Shown here: positions 22,391 to 33,060 of the stretch, in pieces | Layout of the letters: every line of letters starts with the position of its first letter | Position numbering within the stretch: the stretch's first letter is position 1 | DNA from: Gautieria morchelliformis | Taxonomy: Eukaryota; Basidiomycota; Agaricomycetes; Gomphales; Gomphaceae | DNA length: 64,000 nucleotides | Direction: 5' to 3' | Assembly (NCBI GenBank): GCA_015179125.1 | Contig: WHVA01000188.1 | Location: forward strand, 62,001 to 126,000 | Notes under the pieces: model-generated | Told to the model about the DNA's origin: nothing | Databases searched by the model: none | What the model saw: the letters and a program-made list of their open reading frames with translations, nothing else | Position numbers and translations under genes: made by a program

Positions 22391-24105
22391 TTATTGCCCA
22401 CCGATCAATATATCGAGCTGCGAGCAGCGGCGACGAGACGATCTAAATGCCTCGCTGAGAAGACAGAGGCAAGAATAACAGAATCCGCCGCATTAAATGA
22501 GGGCTCACAAAAGCCCACAAGCGTCACCACATCACGCGACGACGACAATGATGACGTCAGAGTCATCGCTGCCGGAAATGACGGCGTGCCCCTGCGCCAG
22601 ATCTTCGAGCAGGGCATGGACCTGTCCAAGGTCTTACGAGACGCGTACCATAGGGACACCATGTTTGTGAAGACCATGGCGCACCCAGACGCGCACCCGA
22701 GATTCGTGATCCGGGACGGGCTGATCTGGACAAAAAACCAGCTCAAGAGAGACGTCATTGCCGTCCCCCACTCTGTTCTTCAGGGGTGAAGGAGGCTGAT
22801 CGAAATCATCATCGATTGAGCACATCAGATAGTCGGTCACTACAGCCATCTGAAGACTTCGAACTACATTCGAAGATCATATTGGTGGCCGGGCATGAGC
22901 CCAGACATAGAGTCATTCTACACATCGTGCGCGAAGTGCCAGATGACGAAAACCGGGCCACAACGACCCAAAGGCCTACTACACAGCCTACCCATTCCGG
23001 ATAGGCCGTGGCAGTCGATTGGCATCGACGTCATGGGGCCCCTGCCCAAATCCAATGACTGTGACTACCTGATGGTAGTCATCGACCGGCTAACATCGCT
23101 TGTACACATTGTCCCGACAACGACGAGCGTGTCAGCCAAGGGAGTAGCCTGGCTGTTTCTGAAAGAGATCGTTCAACTCTATGGGGTTCCCGACTCCATC
23201 ATCTCGGATAGAGACTCGAAGTTCACGTCGATCTTTTGGCGTGAACTACATCGACTCATGGGGACTAAGCTCCTCATGTCAACTGCCTTCCATCCCCAAA
23301 TGGATGGAGCCACCAAGCGGGCAAACCGCTCGATAGGACAGATATTGCGCATGGTCATCAGAGACGGCCAGAAGGATTGGGCATTGAAATGCCCAATTGT
23401 TGAGGTCGCCCTCAACAGCAACGTCAGCGCGACCACAGGGTTTTTGCCCTTCGAGCTGAACCACGGCTATATGCCGCAGATAGATATCCCCATAGCCATG
23501 GACACCCCGATCAAGGGGGTAGCCCGGTTCGCACATCAGGCAAGATGGAACCTGATGGCGGCACACGATGCAATCATAGAGCATCCAGTGACGCAAACAT
23601 TTCATGCAAACAAGAAACGTACGGCGAGCGACAGGTACGCGGCCAACGACTGTGTCTACCTCTCAACCCAGAACCTAACTCTCCCGAAAGGAAGAGCCAG
23701 GAAACTAGTCCCGCAGTACATCGGACCATACTGCGTCGTCGAGGCTCACAACAATGCCTCAATGGTGACCCTTGAACTTCCTGACGAGCTGAAAAGCCGT
23801 CGTATTTCACCGGTCTTTCACTCAAGCCTCGTACAATGATACGACGCTAACAACGATGAATTATTCCCTCATTGTGAGGCAAGTCATTTTATGACTTCAG
23901 AGTGAATGACAATGAGGAATGGCTCGTCGACGAGATTATTGCACATTGATGGATAAACTCAACGGACCTAGAGTTCCAGGTCCGCTGGACCCTAGGCGAC
24001 GTGACATGGGAACCCATGTCGTCATGCAAGGACCTCAAAGCCGTAGATAGCTATCTAGAGCTCCAGGGGGTGAGCAAACCACGCGACCTCCCCAGATGCC
24101 GTTAG
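22391..24105 (+). pseudogene. gypsy-B copy a: integrase and chromodomain-like C-terminus
   Basis: Resuming after the SINE, the frame encodes the RNase H to integrase linker (FVIRDGLIWTKNQLKRDVIA). It has a stop at 22786-22788, then continues as the zinc-binding domain (YTSCAKCQMTKTGPQRPK) and catalytic core (IGIDVMGPLPKSNDCDYLM; IISDRDSKFTSIFWREL). The third catalytic residue is changed: the block reads HPQMDGATKRANRSIGQ, with Lys (23315-23317) where Glu is required. Copy e keeps Glu. The C-terminus has GPYCVVEAHNNASMVTLELP and, past frameshifts, a chromodomain-like WLVDEIIAHRW with FQVRWTLGDVTWEPMSS, ending at 24105. Confidence 0.9.
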
Positions 24106-24225
24106 ACGCATCTGTCACGTGCATACCACGTGACGCACCCACCACGGCGTGGTTAAATTTTAGCCTCGGATCTTTCTGAGGGCGCAGCGCTTCTTGGAAA
24201 CAACCACCATCATCTACCCACGAAG

Positions 24226-26209
24226 ATGATGCCCCCCAAATATGGGATGGACGTTGATCCATCAATGTCCACGACGCCCGCAATGGCCCCAAGACAGGGG
24301 GCTGCAGACATCCTATGAGCTCCAGTTGACCAAGAGCACTGGATGATTGTAGGATGGGAAGACACTCTGGCGATCGTCCACCCCGACGATTGTGCCATGT
24401 GTGCGGACTACGCCGTGCACCTAAGGGCCGGGACAGGCACCCGCAAGGTCAAATTGCGGGACGAAGACATCGGCGATGCCATCGACATGGCCTGGGGATG
24501 GCTCCCGAGAGGTGTCATGCGTGACACACAGGAGGAGCCCCTCCAGGAAATCCATGACCTCAAGAAGGAGGTCAAGGATTTGGAACACGCGGTCGAAGAC
24601 CGCGACGACGCGCTCAAAGCCGAGCGCGCCAAAATAAAGGAACTGGAGCAGCAGCTGAGGGCAGCCCAGCTCCAGGTCACACTCGCCCACACAGCCTCAA
24701 AAAGTTTACGCCATGACCTGGTCACGGACCCAGTGGCCGGGCCATCATCACCTCGCATGACGGCACCCTTGCCGGCGCGCGCAACATCGGGGCTAGCGTC
24801 CCGATTATCGGCGCCAACCCTGACGACAACGACGACACAGGGGTAGAGCGCGCCTTCCGACACCGCATACGGCGTCCCAGATGGATGGGAGTCCGACTCC
24901 TCCGTCTGGAAGACGTACGACCCGGGGAGTGCACAGCGGCTGGCAGAGCAGCCAAGGAAAAAGAGCAAGAAGTTGCATGGCACCCCCAACACCATCAATG
25001 GGTTAGCCATTGCGAGGGAAAGCACGATCGGCGCATACTTGGCGGTGTCACCGTCACACACGATCAATGACCCGTCCCTACAACCACGGGTCGCACAGGT
25101 CGAGGCCCAGTACATCGGGCCTCACGTGGTCCTGCCTCCACCGGCGGGGACAGTTCACCCTCCCCACCCGGGGAGGGGATGGTCATACCCCTTGGAGACC
25201 CACCGATCTCTGAGACAGGCCTCCTACCACGACCAGTAGGGAAGGCCCAGAAGCGTCTACTCAATGGTACGACGTCTGCCCGCTCGACGACCCACGCTTC
25301 GTCGAGCTCCTAACACAGGCGAAATAAACGCTGCAACTCGCGTGCACATGCGAGATGATTGGCGTGTTCAAACACATTGAGCGCGAACAACGCGCTTGCA
25401 ATCCCAAAAGGGATTGTCTCGTGATAGCGGGTGGTACCCCACACAACATCACAGCCATCCTAAGGGGCTGGATACACAAGCCCGAAGGAATCCCGTCAGC
25501 CATCCGTGACAACGCGGATAGAACCTTCAACCTAGACGATATGGACGTCTGGATGTGGTTGAAGGCCCTTGCGCCCCGGGTTAAAGGGGTCGCATCACCT
25601 CTCAAGTCGAGGCTTCTTGACTTGTTTGGCTCGACCGATCAATGGTTGAGCTTCGTTGATGCCAGGGAATGCCTGACACCGCAGAGCACCAGCCTGCGGC
25701 TCTCCATCATGGGCCCATACCCAGTGGGGGGGCCAAGCTGGCCCCGACATCCGCTCGCCGAGATTGCACGATGGCTGGCCTGCTATGTGGGGGTCACTCG
25801 TTCGCGAGCAACAAACATTGAACATTATGTTCAACGCAGCCTCACTGGCGCGGCATTTAGTGCCGCCGCTCGTGAGGGCCAACAAAAGGTCCTCGATACC
25901 AGCCACATGAGGGCCACGGTGCCACGACCTCTCACTCACGCTCACCTCGATCAGGAGCTGGCACACTTCTGGCCTCCTCCCCAGGCTGAGGATCCAGCCG
26001 TCAAGGCTATGCTCCACGAGGATGCAGGCCCCATCACCCAAGCGGAAGCCACCGCTAGTGGTGAGGCAGAACAGCCTCACCCAACCACCCCCGCGGAGGC
26101 GGAGGTGTCCCCGGAGGAGTCACTTGCTCCACTGGCCCCGTACGATGACGATGTCATCGTATCGGAAACTCTGGAGGACTCCATCATGGATGACCTCTAT
26201 GAGTCGTAG
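24226..26209 (+). pseudogene. gypsy-B copy a: extra ORF downstream of pol, unknown function
   Basis: This begins at a double methionine (24226) and would encode about 600 residues. It has an acidic start, a domain with WMIVGWEDTLAIVHPDDC, a heptad-like coiled coil (DLKKEVKDLEHAVEDRDDAL and following), and a Ser/Thr/Pro-rich linker with a basic KKSKK patch. A folded-looking C-terminal part from 25355 (NITAILRGWIHKPEGIPSAI; DARECLTPQSTSLRLSIMGP; IEHYVQRSLTGAAFSAAARE) and an acidic tail ending DDLYES follow. It is broken by a TGA at about 24316 (CGA in copy e) and by frameshifts around 24850-25350. Copy e (44037-46007) aligns along the whole length. I recognise no domain. Its position between pol and the 3' LTR is where env or accessory ORFs sit in other elements. 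Confidence 0.8.
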
Positions 26210-26230
26210 TTGGTCCCCTATAGTTGTCTA

Positions 26231-26718
26231 TGTTGGGTGCATTTATGCTCCTGCACCAAAATCAAGCATAATATATTCGATTTATTGTATGGTGTTTCAG
26301 TCTCTTCTCACATTGTTCTTGTACCATGCATCCACTTCTCTGATTATTTTCGAAAATTTCCAGTCACTCCCTACCTCTCCATTTCATTTTGTTATCTCTA
26401 TTTTCACAAGCGGCTGCACCCAGTGGAGTTTGAAATGACTTCGACGCGCGAGCTCTTGAGCGCTAAAGGGCCAGGTGCACATATATGCCTTCTGAGACAG
26501 GATAGTACTCCTCTCTCAGTGACAGTAAATTCACTGAGAGAGGCGAGTAGTATTCTTTATATTTTCATAGCACGTTGACTGAAAATCATGTAGTAAATTT
26601 GATTCTAGGTATTGTATTAACATAACAGTGACAATAAATTCACTGAGAGAGTGAATTTGATTCTCGTTTTCTAAGAACTCTACCAAACCTTCCCTGCCAT
26701 AACCCCGAGTTGCTAATA
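26231..26718 (+). mobile_element. copia-I family solo LTR, 5-bp duplication GTCTA
   Basis: A 488-bp LTR from TGTTGGGTGCATTTATG to GAGTTGCTAATA, flanked by GTCTA at 26226-26230 and 26719-26723. The homologous uninterrupted sequence at 46014-46041 in copy e shows the empty site. The last about 50 bp (ending CCGAGTTGCTAAYA) differ from the ends at 2584 and 41791, so two subfamilies of this LTR exist. Confidence 0.93.
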
Positions 26719-26736
26719 GTCTATAGAGGGGGAGGG

Positions 26737-26945
26737 TGTAAATAACCTAGATACCATACATGTATTCTAGTTATTACATAATCCCAGGGGGCCCCTTCAG
26801 GACCCACTGTATAGTTTATGTGTGGGAACCGGTCAGCGGTTCCCATCGCATCTTAACCTTACACTGTCACTACGTAGCATTCAGAATACCACTATTTGGT
26901 CAAGTTCTGCAGTGCCCTTGTGATACAAGGTCAAATATCGTCATC
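26737..26945 (+). mobile_element. gypsy-B copy a 3' LTR (5' part)
   Basis: After the polypurine tract GAGGGGGAGGG the LTR begins TGTAAATAACCTAGATACC and aligns with 46042-46265. It stops abruptly in mid-LTR against gag sequence, so the downstream end is missing. Its inverted homologue at about 27440-27682 extends further. Confidence 0.8.
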
Positions 26946-27085
26946 TTTACAACAAGCCCGGGCACTGGAGGCGCCTGGCCCTGAGCCAGACCAGACCCCG
27001 TCCCCAGTCAGAGCATATACTGACATGGTCCATGCAGCAGGACAGCGACGGGACAGGTCCATGGCAGCAGTGACGCCGGATTGTT
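26946..27085 (+). pseudogene. gypsy-B gag fragment (plus strand)
   Basis: A short plus-strand segment reads PEPDQTPSPVRAY and DRSMAAV, matching the central gag region of copy c (PEPDPGLGPIRAYNSLP; CERSMAPT). It is joined to the truncated LTR on the left and to an inverted gypsy-B 5' end on the right. No complete domain remains. Confidence 0.6.
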
Positions 27086-27682
27086 GTCCAGTGGTGTCCC
27101 CTCTTTTGCCACACTGGGTGAGACATGGTCAGGTCCTTGCTCTTCCTTGATTGGGGGGACAAGTGTGGTGAGATCTACGATCTCTCCATCTTCTGGTGTC
27201 CTGGACTTTTGGTCCAGGGTAGCATCAGCCATTGCATTGCCAGGCTGCGCCTAGGGGGTTGTCTGTGAGCTAGAAGCTCGCATCCTTCTTCGACCACGTG
27301 GAATCATCCAGCTTGCAGTTGACAGTAGAGGGTCTACTGGATGATGTTCAATGGTAAACAGCCGTCAACACAGCGATCTTTTTCAAGATCGTGCGGATTT
27401 CCACAATTCGGTTGGTTTCTTGGCGAACAACTGCAGGAAGTTCAAAAAGGTGTAAGAGAGTGTATCTTAAGACCTTGTGTCACAAGGGAAAGCGGAACTT
27501 GACCAAGATGTGGTTATTCTGTGTGCTACATAGTGACAGTGTAAGGTAAGATCTGGGGAACCGCCGCGTGGTTCCCATGCAAGAACTATACAGTGGATCC
27601 ATAAGGATCAACTAGCATTAGCTAAGCTAGTCCAGCAGCGTGCATTGCCTTGAGGGCAATGTGGGCAAATATGATATTTACA
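27086..27682 (-). mobile_element. Inverted gypsy-B-type 5' end: LTR, leader and gag start
   Basis: The minus strand begins at 27682 with TGTAAATATCATATTTG, an LTR related to 26737-26945, and runs through a leader to a gag start at 27232 (MADATLDQKSRTPEDGEIVD) that fades near 27086. The orientation is opposite to the gypsy-B pieces on both sides. This is a rearranged or separately inserted and truncated copy. Confidence 0.65.
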
Positions 27683-29260
27683 GATGTGCCCATCTGACGA
27701 TGAAGGCACTGGGGAAGAAGAAGGTGCTCCCATGCTCAGCAGCACTGAATAGATGTGCAAGGCACTTAATGGCGTCTTGCTCTGCTCCCATTGTCCCCAA
27801 GATGATGACATTCCTCGTGCAAGTGAGGAATGGATGGAAAAGATCACTGACCTTGTAAGTGGTATTCCTCTCGAGCTCCCACCTCTAAGGGAGGTCAACC
27901 ATGAGATCAACCTCATTGATCCCAATAAACGCATGCGGTATCGACTGCCAAAGTTCCCAGAGCACCTCCACAAAGAACTTTCCGTCAAATTGATACACCA
28001 CCGCAGGGTGGTGGATACCGGAGGGGCACACCAAGCAGTGCCAATGCTCCGCATGCCAAAGAAAAACAGCATGCTACGCATGGTCTTTGATCTGCACCAG
28101 CAGAACAAGAATACAGTGAAGGACGTTATGCCCTTCCCAGATCAGGACGTCATCCGCAGTGACATAGTGCGCTAATACTGGACAAAGCTTGAAATGTCTG
28201 GACTATACGAGCAGATCCAGATCTGTCCTGAGGACGTTGCAAAAATGGCTTTGGAAACAATACTTGGCACATTCTGAAGCCAAGTAATCCAAATGGGAGA
28301 TTGCAATGCGCCATCAAGGTTGCAACATCTGATGACAGCAATCTTCCGTGACTGCATAGGTCGCCTCATCCACGTATACATGGCCAACATATTCGTCTTC
28401 TCACACTTGATTGCAGAGCACGAGGAACACCTCGGCATAGTCTTCGACAGACTACGCAAAAACCACCTCTTCTTGAGAAAGAAGAAAGTGGACCTCTATT
28501 CCGAACGAATGGAGTGTCTTTGCCACATTATAGATGGCCAAGGCAGGCATGTGGACGCGGACAAAATGCAATGCATCCACGAGTGGAGGATGCCCAGGAC
28601 ATTCAATGATGTCCAACACTTCCTCGGGCTTGTACAATACCTGGCACATTACATGCCAGATGTGAGCGCATACACCACCCCACTATCGGGGTGCATCTGC
28701 AACAACCGGCCATTCGAATGGACACTGTTTCTGGACAGGTGCCTACAAAGCATAAAGGCACTGGCCTGAAAGGCCCCCATCCTATGACAGGTCGACCCTG
28801 GGAGCAATGACCCTATCTGGGTCATCACAGATGACCCGCAGTTGGGCGCCAGCGCCATGTACGGCCAGGGCCCTGACTGGAGAACATGCCGGCCAGCAGG
28901 CTTCTTGTCAAAGAAGTTCAGCATGGCCCAACAGCACTACAGGACCCATGAGCACACAATGATTGCTGTGCTCGAGGCCCTGATGAAGTGGGAGGACAAA
29001 CTCCTAGGGCGAAAATTAACCCTGGTCACGGACCACAAAGGCCTCGAATACTTCGAGACCAATAAAAACCTGTCCAACCGACAGGTCAGATGGTGGTAGT
29101 TCCTCTCCCACTTCAACTTCAACACCGTGCATGTTGATGGTGTTGAAAACAAGGTCACAGGATGTCTCTCTCAATACTATGAGAGCAACACGAGTGATGA
29201 CCGACACCCAGAACACGTGTTCGTCAATGCAGACGATGTAAGTCTGAACCTCTGTGGCAA
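27683..29260 (+). pseudogene. gypsy-B copy b: reverse transcriptase and RNase H
   Basis: RT starts near 27780 (EWMEKITDLVSGIPLELPPL; INLIDPNKRMRYRLPKFPEH; AVPMLRMPKKN), with stops at 28174 and 28276. The catalytic YxDD box has become YMAN (about 28376-28387; YMDD in copy d), so the enzyme would be dead regardless of the stops. The thumb and connection follow (ECLCHIIDGQGRHVDADKMQ), then RNase H (SAMYGQGPDWRTCRPAGFLS; LVTDHKGLEYFETNKN). Stops at about 28769, 28785 and 29097 break it further. Integrase is absent beyond about 29260. Confidence 0.92.
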
Positions 29261-29350
29261 CCACCTAATGTGCGACACCCACTCCACTCCTGATGTAAGT
29301 CTGAACCTCTATGGCAACCCCCTAATCTGTGTGACCCTGCATATGTCCCT
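29235..29350 (+). repeat. Tandem duplication of about 58 bp
   Basis: Two successive units start GATGTAAGTCTGAACCTCTR and share TGGCAACC and CCTAAT. They lie at the 3' breakpoint of gypsy-B copy b. Confidence 0.75.
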
Positions 29351-29405
29351 GACACCAGTCTGGAATTGTCACCAAAGCCAAAGGCTAGGGGACTTGGCAC
29401 CAGGC

Positions 29406-30811
29406 TGTTACATATCGCAAATCCTGGAAGTTGGAACTGGAAAGGACAGTGGCTTCAACTTATATGTTGCGCCCCCAATGAACTATGTCGTGAGGAAAGG
29501 ATTAATAGCTACAGACTTGATTTCATACTCAGACCATCAGTTGAGCTCACAGTGTGTGTCATAATGACTCGTAACATCCCTTCACGATGACTATACAACT
29601 ATATTAACGACTTCCTATTCACTATACACATTCAAGTTCACCCCGAGTGCCCCGAGACATCTACACATACACATCTGAACTATTGAGACATGATTCGAGA
29701 CCAAAACTGCTCATCAACATACATCGAGTCAAGCCAAGCGTACCACACCACTCCCAAGCACTTAGATCCATACCACAAGTTGAGTCGAGGCACATAAGTC
29801 ACACGTACAATTGAGGAGCTGAGTACCAGGATGAACTGAGTCGATTCCATCTCACAATCAGGATGCACAATATATATCCTCTCCACCACCCTCGAGCCAT
29901 GTCCATCATCCCTATTCAATCCCACCTACCACTCCCAAGCCATCAAACAACTACCAACCTTTCTACCTTACGTCCAGGCCAGATTGAGTAGGCGAGCCAC
30001 AGCGTAGATACACGGTAGCAGTGGTACGCACGCACCTATCATATGCACAACCCCATTACTCCTGTCATCCATTCCTATGTATCGAGACGCCTATCCAAGT
30101 TGTTATAAGTAGTACACCAAGTATGACTGAAAACAATCACCAACCTTTTGACGTTTCTTTGACTTTGAGCTACTAAGTCTACCTTCAAGTTATTTCCCTC
30201 TCTCACATCATATATCAAACTCGGCCTCGAGTCAACGGCCGCATCTACATTCCATTCGAAACTCTTATTATCTGTCAAACTATTGTCCTAAGTATGTCAG
30301 ATTGGAAGTTGGAAGTTGAAAAGTATCGAGGTAAGTCAAAGGTGGGAAACTAAGTTGGAAGGCAGAAAGGCGGAGATATAGAAGTGGAGGGACAGAGATC
30401 TTGCAATACTCGTTGTACTAAGACCAGGAGATAGAGTGAAGGGAATCACATATCAAAGGTGATTATCTGATTGCAGAATTGAGAGCATACATGAGGAGGT
30501 TTTTATACAAAGAGCTGAAGCAACATGTAATGTTGTGCTACTAACCATGTTCTGAGGAAAGTGGAAGTCAGATAAGATATACAGGGTAAGTAACTAATCA
30601 GGAACAAAGAACTACAGAGGGGGTGAAGGGTAGAGTCAAGAACAACAGGGACAATAACAAGGGGATGGAAAGCATATTTGACATGACATAACAACAGGAC
30701 TCCAGAGGTGTTGGACATGTTGTCTTGCTGTGCTGCGAGTCGAGCCAGGAGGGTCTGAGTAATAGAGTTGAATGGGGAAAGGATATAACAAGGGGCCGAA
30801 CTATTACACTT
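29406..30811 (+). mobile_element. Old gypsy-A-type LTR, split by a Z-family LTR
   Basis: This starts TGTTACATATCGCAAATCC and aligns with the 2607 LTR over the leading block (GGACAGTGGCTTCAACTTAT; GTTGCGCCCCCAATGAACTA) and again from 30283 onward (GGTGATTATCTGATTGCAGA). It is interrupted at 29486-30277. Most CGGAA motifs of the 2607 copy appear here as TGGAA, showing CpG decay. The right end fades near 30811, short of the expected GTAACA. Confidence 0.8.
29486..30277 (+). mobile_element. Z-family solo LTR, 5-bp duplication AACTA
   Basis: A 792-bp segment from TGTCGTGAGGAAAGG to TTATTATCTGTCA is flanked by AACTA at 29481-29485 and 30278-30282. Removing it rejoins the gypsy-A LTR alignment. C-rich plus strand, no ORF. 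Confidence 0.85.
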
Positions 30812-31688
30812 ATCTTAAGCATACCATATGTGAAAGTTAGCTGCCCTTTGTCCATGTTTGACGCAGCTTTCTGTCCCTTTCAGAATGTTTGTGACTATTT
30901 TTCTGCCATGTCATGACCTTGGTCTCACTGTTGTTTCATCCCATGTGTTCTGCACTCTGTCCTTCTTGAAACATTTGTGTCATTCCCTTGCTTCTTCCCA
31001 TGCATTCAGCACTCCGTCCTTCACTTGAAACATTCCTATCGCTCCCCATCACTGAGGTGTGTTGCTACAATTTTCATTCACCAGCGACATTCTCTTACTA
31101 CCTTTTCGACTGTTGCATGGCTTGCCATGTCGTTAGAACATCCCTCCCTCCTACATCCTCACAATGTTTCCTTTTTTTGGGGGGTCAACCAGGTATTGTC
31201 TCATTGGTTTCCAGTAATGAATGTTGTCTCACTGTCTATTGTTGTCCCAGCTTACCTGTTACCCTTGGTTTTTTGGGGTCATGCTGGTTTTTTTTTTTTT
31301 CTGTGATGACTGTTGTCTCTCCATATGTTGTTGTCCCAGGTCAGATGATGTCATGGGTGATGATCCATCTGTTTGTTTGGGGTCAACCAGGTATTTATTG
31401 ATCCACTTTCTGTTGGTGTCGCAGCTTACCTGTTATGTCACATGCCGGCATTGGCCACACACCTTCACACCCCTAAGACCGGAGCAGGGGTGTGCTGCTA
31501 CACCTATGCACCACCCCAATGACTCCACCACATGGACATGTGCACATAGAACATATCAGGTATGTATCAGCCATGCCATAACACAGAACCCCATGGCAGG
31601 CTGACTCGGAGCCATCGTCGAGGGTGTTGCTTGAAAAGAAGAGGCTACCTTGACAATGTCTGTATCTGGTCCATGCTGCTCAACAAGG
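30812..31688. repeat. Degenerate repeats of GGGGTCAACCAGGTATT / TTGTCCCAGCTTACCTGTTA
   Basis: Pyrimidine-rich sequence in which GGGGTCAACCAGGTATT occurs twice (about 31179 and 31378) and TGTTGTCCCAG/TTACCTGTTA words recur between. There is also a T run near 31284. No gene is recognised. Confidence 0.5.
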
Positions 31689-32605
31689 TGTTAAGTTTTC
31701 GGTGCGGACCTCGAGAGTTAACAAAGACTGATTTTGTGTTTGTCTGAGCTCTGTCAAACGTGTAAGGAATCTAACTATGGTGACTCGACTTAAATATACT
31801 TGTGACCAAGCTTACTAATATGCTAGTAGCTTCTAGCGCTCGCCATACTCCAAAACACCCCCTCAAGTGTAGAAGCTCGCAATATATGATGCACCCCCTC
31901 AACCCTAGCTTGCCACGAATCCCTGAGTTCCATCTGAATCTCTATTTAATGCAGCGTTGAGATGCAATGATCCTAAAAGTGTGTGAATGCTTGTGCTTGT
32001 GAGAAAGTCAGTCGCCGGTCGTCATTCTCCTGTGTGATACGCCTCGAAGTAATTTCTTGACTTTCTTCTTCCAATTCACCACCCCATCACCAACATTCCT
32101 TCACCCATCCAGCTAATCATCCGGTTCAGCGTTCCCTCCAGTAGGGCCCTTCCATCCCTCTGGCTCACAATGAGACTGCGGTTGGCCGCTACCTCAGTCA
32201 TCCGCTGTGGTTTCCTGCACGCCCTACTTCCGCATCCGTCTCTATTGATGCTGTCATCAATTTGCAATACAGGCGATAGTTGTGATTGGTGGTGCCTCGA
32301 AAAGGTGAGGACTTTGGTCAATGCTCGGAACTGCACGCGGGTCTTTGTACGTCGAGTCGCCTCGATTCGAGGTCTCTCTTGTCCACAGTTCAGCTGTGGT
32401 TAATGGGAGCCACCCGTGACGTGTTTGTGTTAAGTTTTCGGTGCGGACCTCGAGAGTTAACAAAGACTGATTTCGTGTTTGTCTGAGCTCTGTAAAACGC
32501 ATAAGGAATCTAACTATGGTGACTCGACTTAAATAGCCTTGTGACCAAGCTTACTAATGTGCCAGTAATGTGCCAGTAGCTTCTAGCGCTCGCCATCCTC
32601 CAACA
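31689..32605 (-). mobile_element. Complete 917-bp miniature LTR element (TRIM-like), 5-bp duplication CAAGG
   Basis: Two direct repeats, 31689-31857 (169 bp) and 32428-32605 (178 bp), each read TGTTAAGTTTTCGG to CCAACA/CAAAACA on the plus strand. They bracket 570 bp. CAAGG flanks the whole at 31684-31688 and 32606-32610. A polypurine tract on the minus strand (complement of CCCCCTCAAGTG, just inside the left repeat) marks that repeat as the 3' LTR, so the element reads minus. The interior has only short frames (for example 32076-32336) with no retroelement motif. The right LTR carries an 11-bp internal duplication (AATGTGCCAGT). It is either a TRIM or an internally deleted copia. Confidence 0.88.
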
Positions 32606-32610
32606 CAAGG

Positions 32611-33060
32611 ATGAAATGGTGTAGAAATCGCGAGCAGTCATCAATGAGGGTAGGGAGAACGGAAAGGAGAGCGGGATGGCTCAAGATGTAGTATGCTGTT
32701 AGAATTGTCAACATCACAGCACAGCATCATTGTCAGATGACCTCTCATCTCTTCTTCAGGACCCCTTATAAACACACTCATTCTGTTGAGCAGATCATGG
32801 TATGGTGGACGCTGTGTTTATATTCACAGGTTGGTCCGCCATCATATATCATGGTGACAATGCGACACTTATTCATTATTATGTGCCATTAGTATCTGAT
32901 GTGCCATCTACATTGGCTTTTTATAACTTACCCTGTTAGCAACAGTAAAGCAAAGGCTACGAGGTGTGATGCGTATGAATTCAAACTATTTTCCTTCCTT
33001 ATCCACAACCTCTGTCACTCCATCGGTTCCTGAGGACTACAATACTTGTTGAGAGTCATT
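32611..33060. other. No gene recognised; possible copia-III LTR remnant
   Basis: A minus-strand purine tract (TCTTTGGGGGAATGA) at about 33058-33075 suggests that the copia-III 3' LTR should begin here and run toward about 32695. No second copy is present to fix its ends. Confidence 0.35.

Noticed and set aside
24408..25115. Long antisense reading frame opposite the extra ORF, also present at 44201-44908
   Set aside because: It is open in both copies only because they share ancestry and GC-rich codons on the sense strand; the Ser/Arg-rich peptide has no features, and the sense strand explains the conservation.
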